This document shows, piece by piece, positions 7,872-8,348 of a stretch of 8,348 bases of DNA. Made by a program: the position numbers and the translations under genes. Origin of the DNA: Pseudomonadota bacterium. Lineage in GTDB: Bacteria > Pseudomonadota > Alphaproteobacteria > Rhizobiales > Hyphomicrobiaceae. Location of the stretch: assembly GCA_003242645.1 (NCBI GenBank), contig QGVC01000153.1, forward strand, positions 1 through 8,348, written 5' to 3'. The first letter of the stretch is position 1, and every line of letters begins with the position of its first letter. The notes beneath the pieces are model-generated. The model was not told the origin of the DNA. It saw only the letters and a list, made by a program, of their open reading frames with translations, and did no database searches.

Positions 7872-8039
7872 ATGGCAAAGCCGGTTACACAGAAGATCAA
7901 GCTCGTTTCGACGGCTGGCACGGGCTACTATTACGTCACCAAGAAGAACCCGCGCACCAGCACGGAAAAGCTCAGCTTCAGGAAGTACGATCCTGTCGTC
8001 CGCAAGCACGTCGAGTTCAAGGAAGCAAAGATCAAGTAA
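7872..8039 (+). CDS. rpmG: 50S ribosomal protein bL33
   Basis: bL33 is a small protein of the large ribosomal subunit near the E site. The frame from ATG 7872 to TAA 8037-8039 encodes 55 residues, the normal family length. Recognisable segments are [45 protein letters not shown] and KEAKIK at the end. It is basic, as expected for rRNA binding. There is no cysteine, so this is the zinc-independent (C-minus) form rather than the CxxC zinc-ribbon form. AGGG (7864-7867) four bases before the ATG is a modest ribosome-binding site. It has its own predicted promoter inside the preceding NUDIX gene. In related genomes rpmG closes this gene run. Confidence 0.98.
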   Translation: MAKPVTQKIKLVSTAGTGYYYVTKKNPRTSTEKLSFRKYDPVVRKHVEFKEAKIK

Positions 8040-8045
8040 GCTCGA

Positions 8046-8068
8046 CGTGCCGCGCTGCACCCGGCACG
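8046..8068 (+). terminator. Possible transcription terminator stem after rpmG
   Basis: CGTGCCG (8046-8052) pairs perfectly with CGGCACG (8062-8068) around a nine-base loop, starting seven bases after the rpmG stop codon. Position and GC content suit a terminator, but no T-run follows, so intrinsic activity is doubtful. GTGTG begins at 8069, immediately after the stem. Confidence 0.35.
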
Positions 8069-8094
8069 GTGTGAAGGGTTGATGCGCGAGTCCT

Positions 8095-8249
8095 AGCCAG
8101 CCTCACGCAAAGTGGAAGTGGCTTACGCGGGAGCCGTGCGGCTTACCGCGAGAGTCTTGTTGTGCGTTGTCAAGAGAAATGGCCTCGGTCAGGGCCCGCA
8201 ACGGTTCTCGGCAGCGGGGTAGAAGTCCGAGTCGTCGCAGTCCCTGACC
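8095..8249 (+). ncRNA. Candidate structured RNA of unknown class (four consecutive hairpins)
   Basis: The 309 bases after rpmG hold no complete gene, but this stretch folds by eye into successive stem-loops. The first pairs AGCCA (8095-8099) with TGGCT (8119-8123) and, past a 3x3 internal loop, TCAC (8103-8106) with GTGG (8112-8115) around GCAAA. The second pairs CGCGG (8126-8130) with CCGCG (8146-8150) and AGCC (8132-8135) with GGCT (8140-8143). The third pairs TCTTG (8155-8159) with CAAGA (8171-8175). The fourth pairs GGTCAGGG (8187-8194) with CCCTGACC (8242-8249), then 8198-8204 with 8232-8238 (one mismatch, one G-T pair), then CTCGG (8207-8211) with CCGAG (8227-8231) around a 15-base loop. 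It could be the start of a group II intron, a leader RNA of the next ORF, or an independent RNA. I do not recognise a known family. Confidence 0.35.
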
Positions 8250-8251
8250 TG

Positions 8252-8348
8252 ATGACCAAACGGAGCACCAAAGAGGGCGTTGGCTCTCCGCCTGGTGAGA
8301 TCGACCATTTGCAGCCATACGAGGAGGCCAACTCCAGCTGCAGGTCGA
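8252..8348 (+). CDS. Possible start of an unidentified protein, cut by the window end
   Basis: An ATG at 8252 opens a frame with no stop through the last base, giving 32 residues. It begins MTKRSTKEGVGSPPGEID and is polar with mixed charge. There is no signal peptide or hydrophobic segment. No Shine-Dalgarno is seen just upstream; the start follows the fourth hairpin of the candidate RNA by two bases. I do not recognise the sequence. Third-position G/C looks somewhat lower than in the genes before it, but the sample is small. It may be the N-terminus of an intron-encoded or other mobile-element protein, an ordinary gene, or chance. Confidence 0.25.
   Translation, partial: MTKRSTKEGVGSPPGEIDHLQPYEEANSSCRS

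Noticed and set aside
7011..8060. A 349-codon minus-strand frame across the NUDIX and rpmG genes
   Set aside because: Both + strand genes it overlaps have clear family motifs. The antisense translation has no domain signature and would read through the rpmG promoter and gene.
8131..8207. GAGCCGT (8131-8137) and ACGGTTC (8201-8207), reminiscent of the two ends of group II intron domain V
   Set aside because: Domain V is about 34 bases with a GNRA-type loop; these segments span 77 bases. Each also pairs better in local hairpins, so this is not evidence for domain V.
8103..8318. A 71-codon minus-strand frame in the 3' tail
   Set aside because: No ribosome-binding site or family motif was seen, and the same bases form the predicted hairpins; there is no support for coding.

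Overview
The window is GC-rich chromosomal sequence, with G or C favoured at third codon positions. It carries a housekeeping gene run read entirely on the + strand: dprA (5' end cut by the window), topA, rnr, a DUF983 membrane protein, a NUDIX hydrolase and rpmG. From general knowledge this order is typical of Alphaproteobacteria, especially Hyphomicrobiales (Rhizobiales). Protein details agree, such as the DprA N-terminal segment, a TopA starting with the Toprim motif, and a cysteine-free 55-residue bL33. I cannot name a genus.

Layout: bases 1-1163 hold all but the first few residues of DprA. A 196-base gap (1164-1359) carries weak hairpins, two GANTC sites and a modest sigma70-like promoter candidate ahead of topA (1360-4059). 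A 128-base gap with no clear signal leads to rnr (4188-6470, GTG start). A 99-base gap contains a perfect 14-bp palindrome and leads to the DUF983 gene (6570-7010). The NUDIX gene follows 21 bases later (7032-7838). The best promoter in the window (TTGACA, 16-base spacer, TATTGT) lies inside the last codons of the NUDIX gene and points at rpmG (7872-8039). The remaining 309 bases (8040-8348) contain no complete gene but a chain of predicted RNA hairpins. The last is a 19-pair stem-loop ending three bases before an ORF that runs off the window.

The genes are mostly information-processing functions: DNA uptake and recombination (DprA), supercoil relaxation (TopA), structured-RNA decay (RNase R) and a ribosomal protein (bL33). 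The shared direction and fairly short gaps suggest partial co-transcription, with a separate strong promoter for rpmG. The DUF983 and NUDIX genes sit close together and are probably co-transcribed.

I found no clear undescribed multi-gene system. The least explained part is the structured 3' tail after rpmG. It could be the 5' part of an inserted group II intron or another structured RNA, but its decisive part would lie beyond the window.
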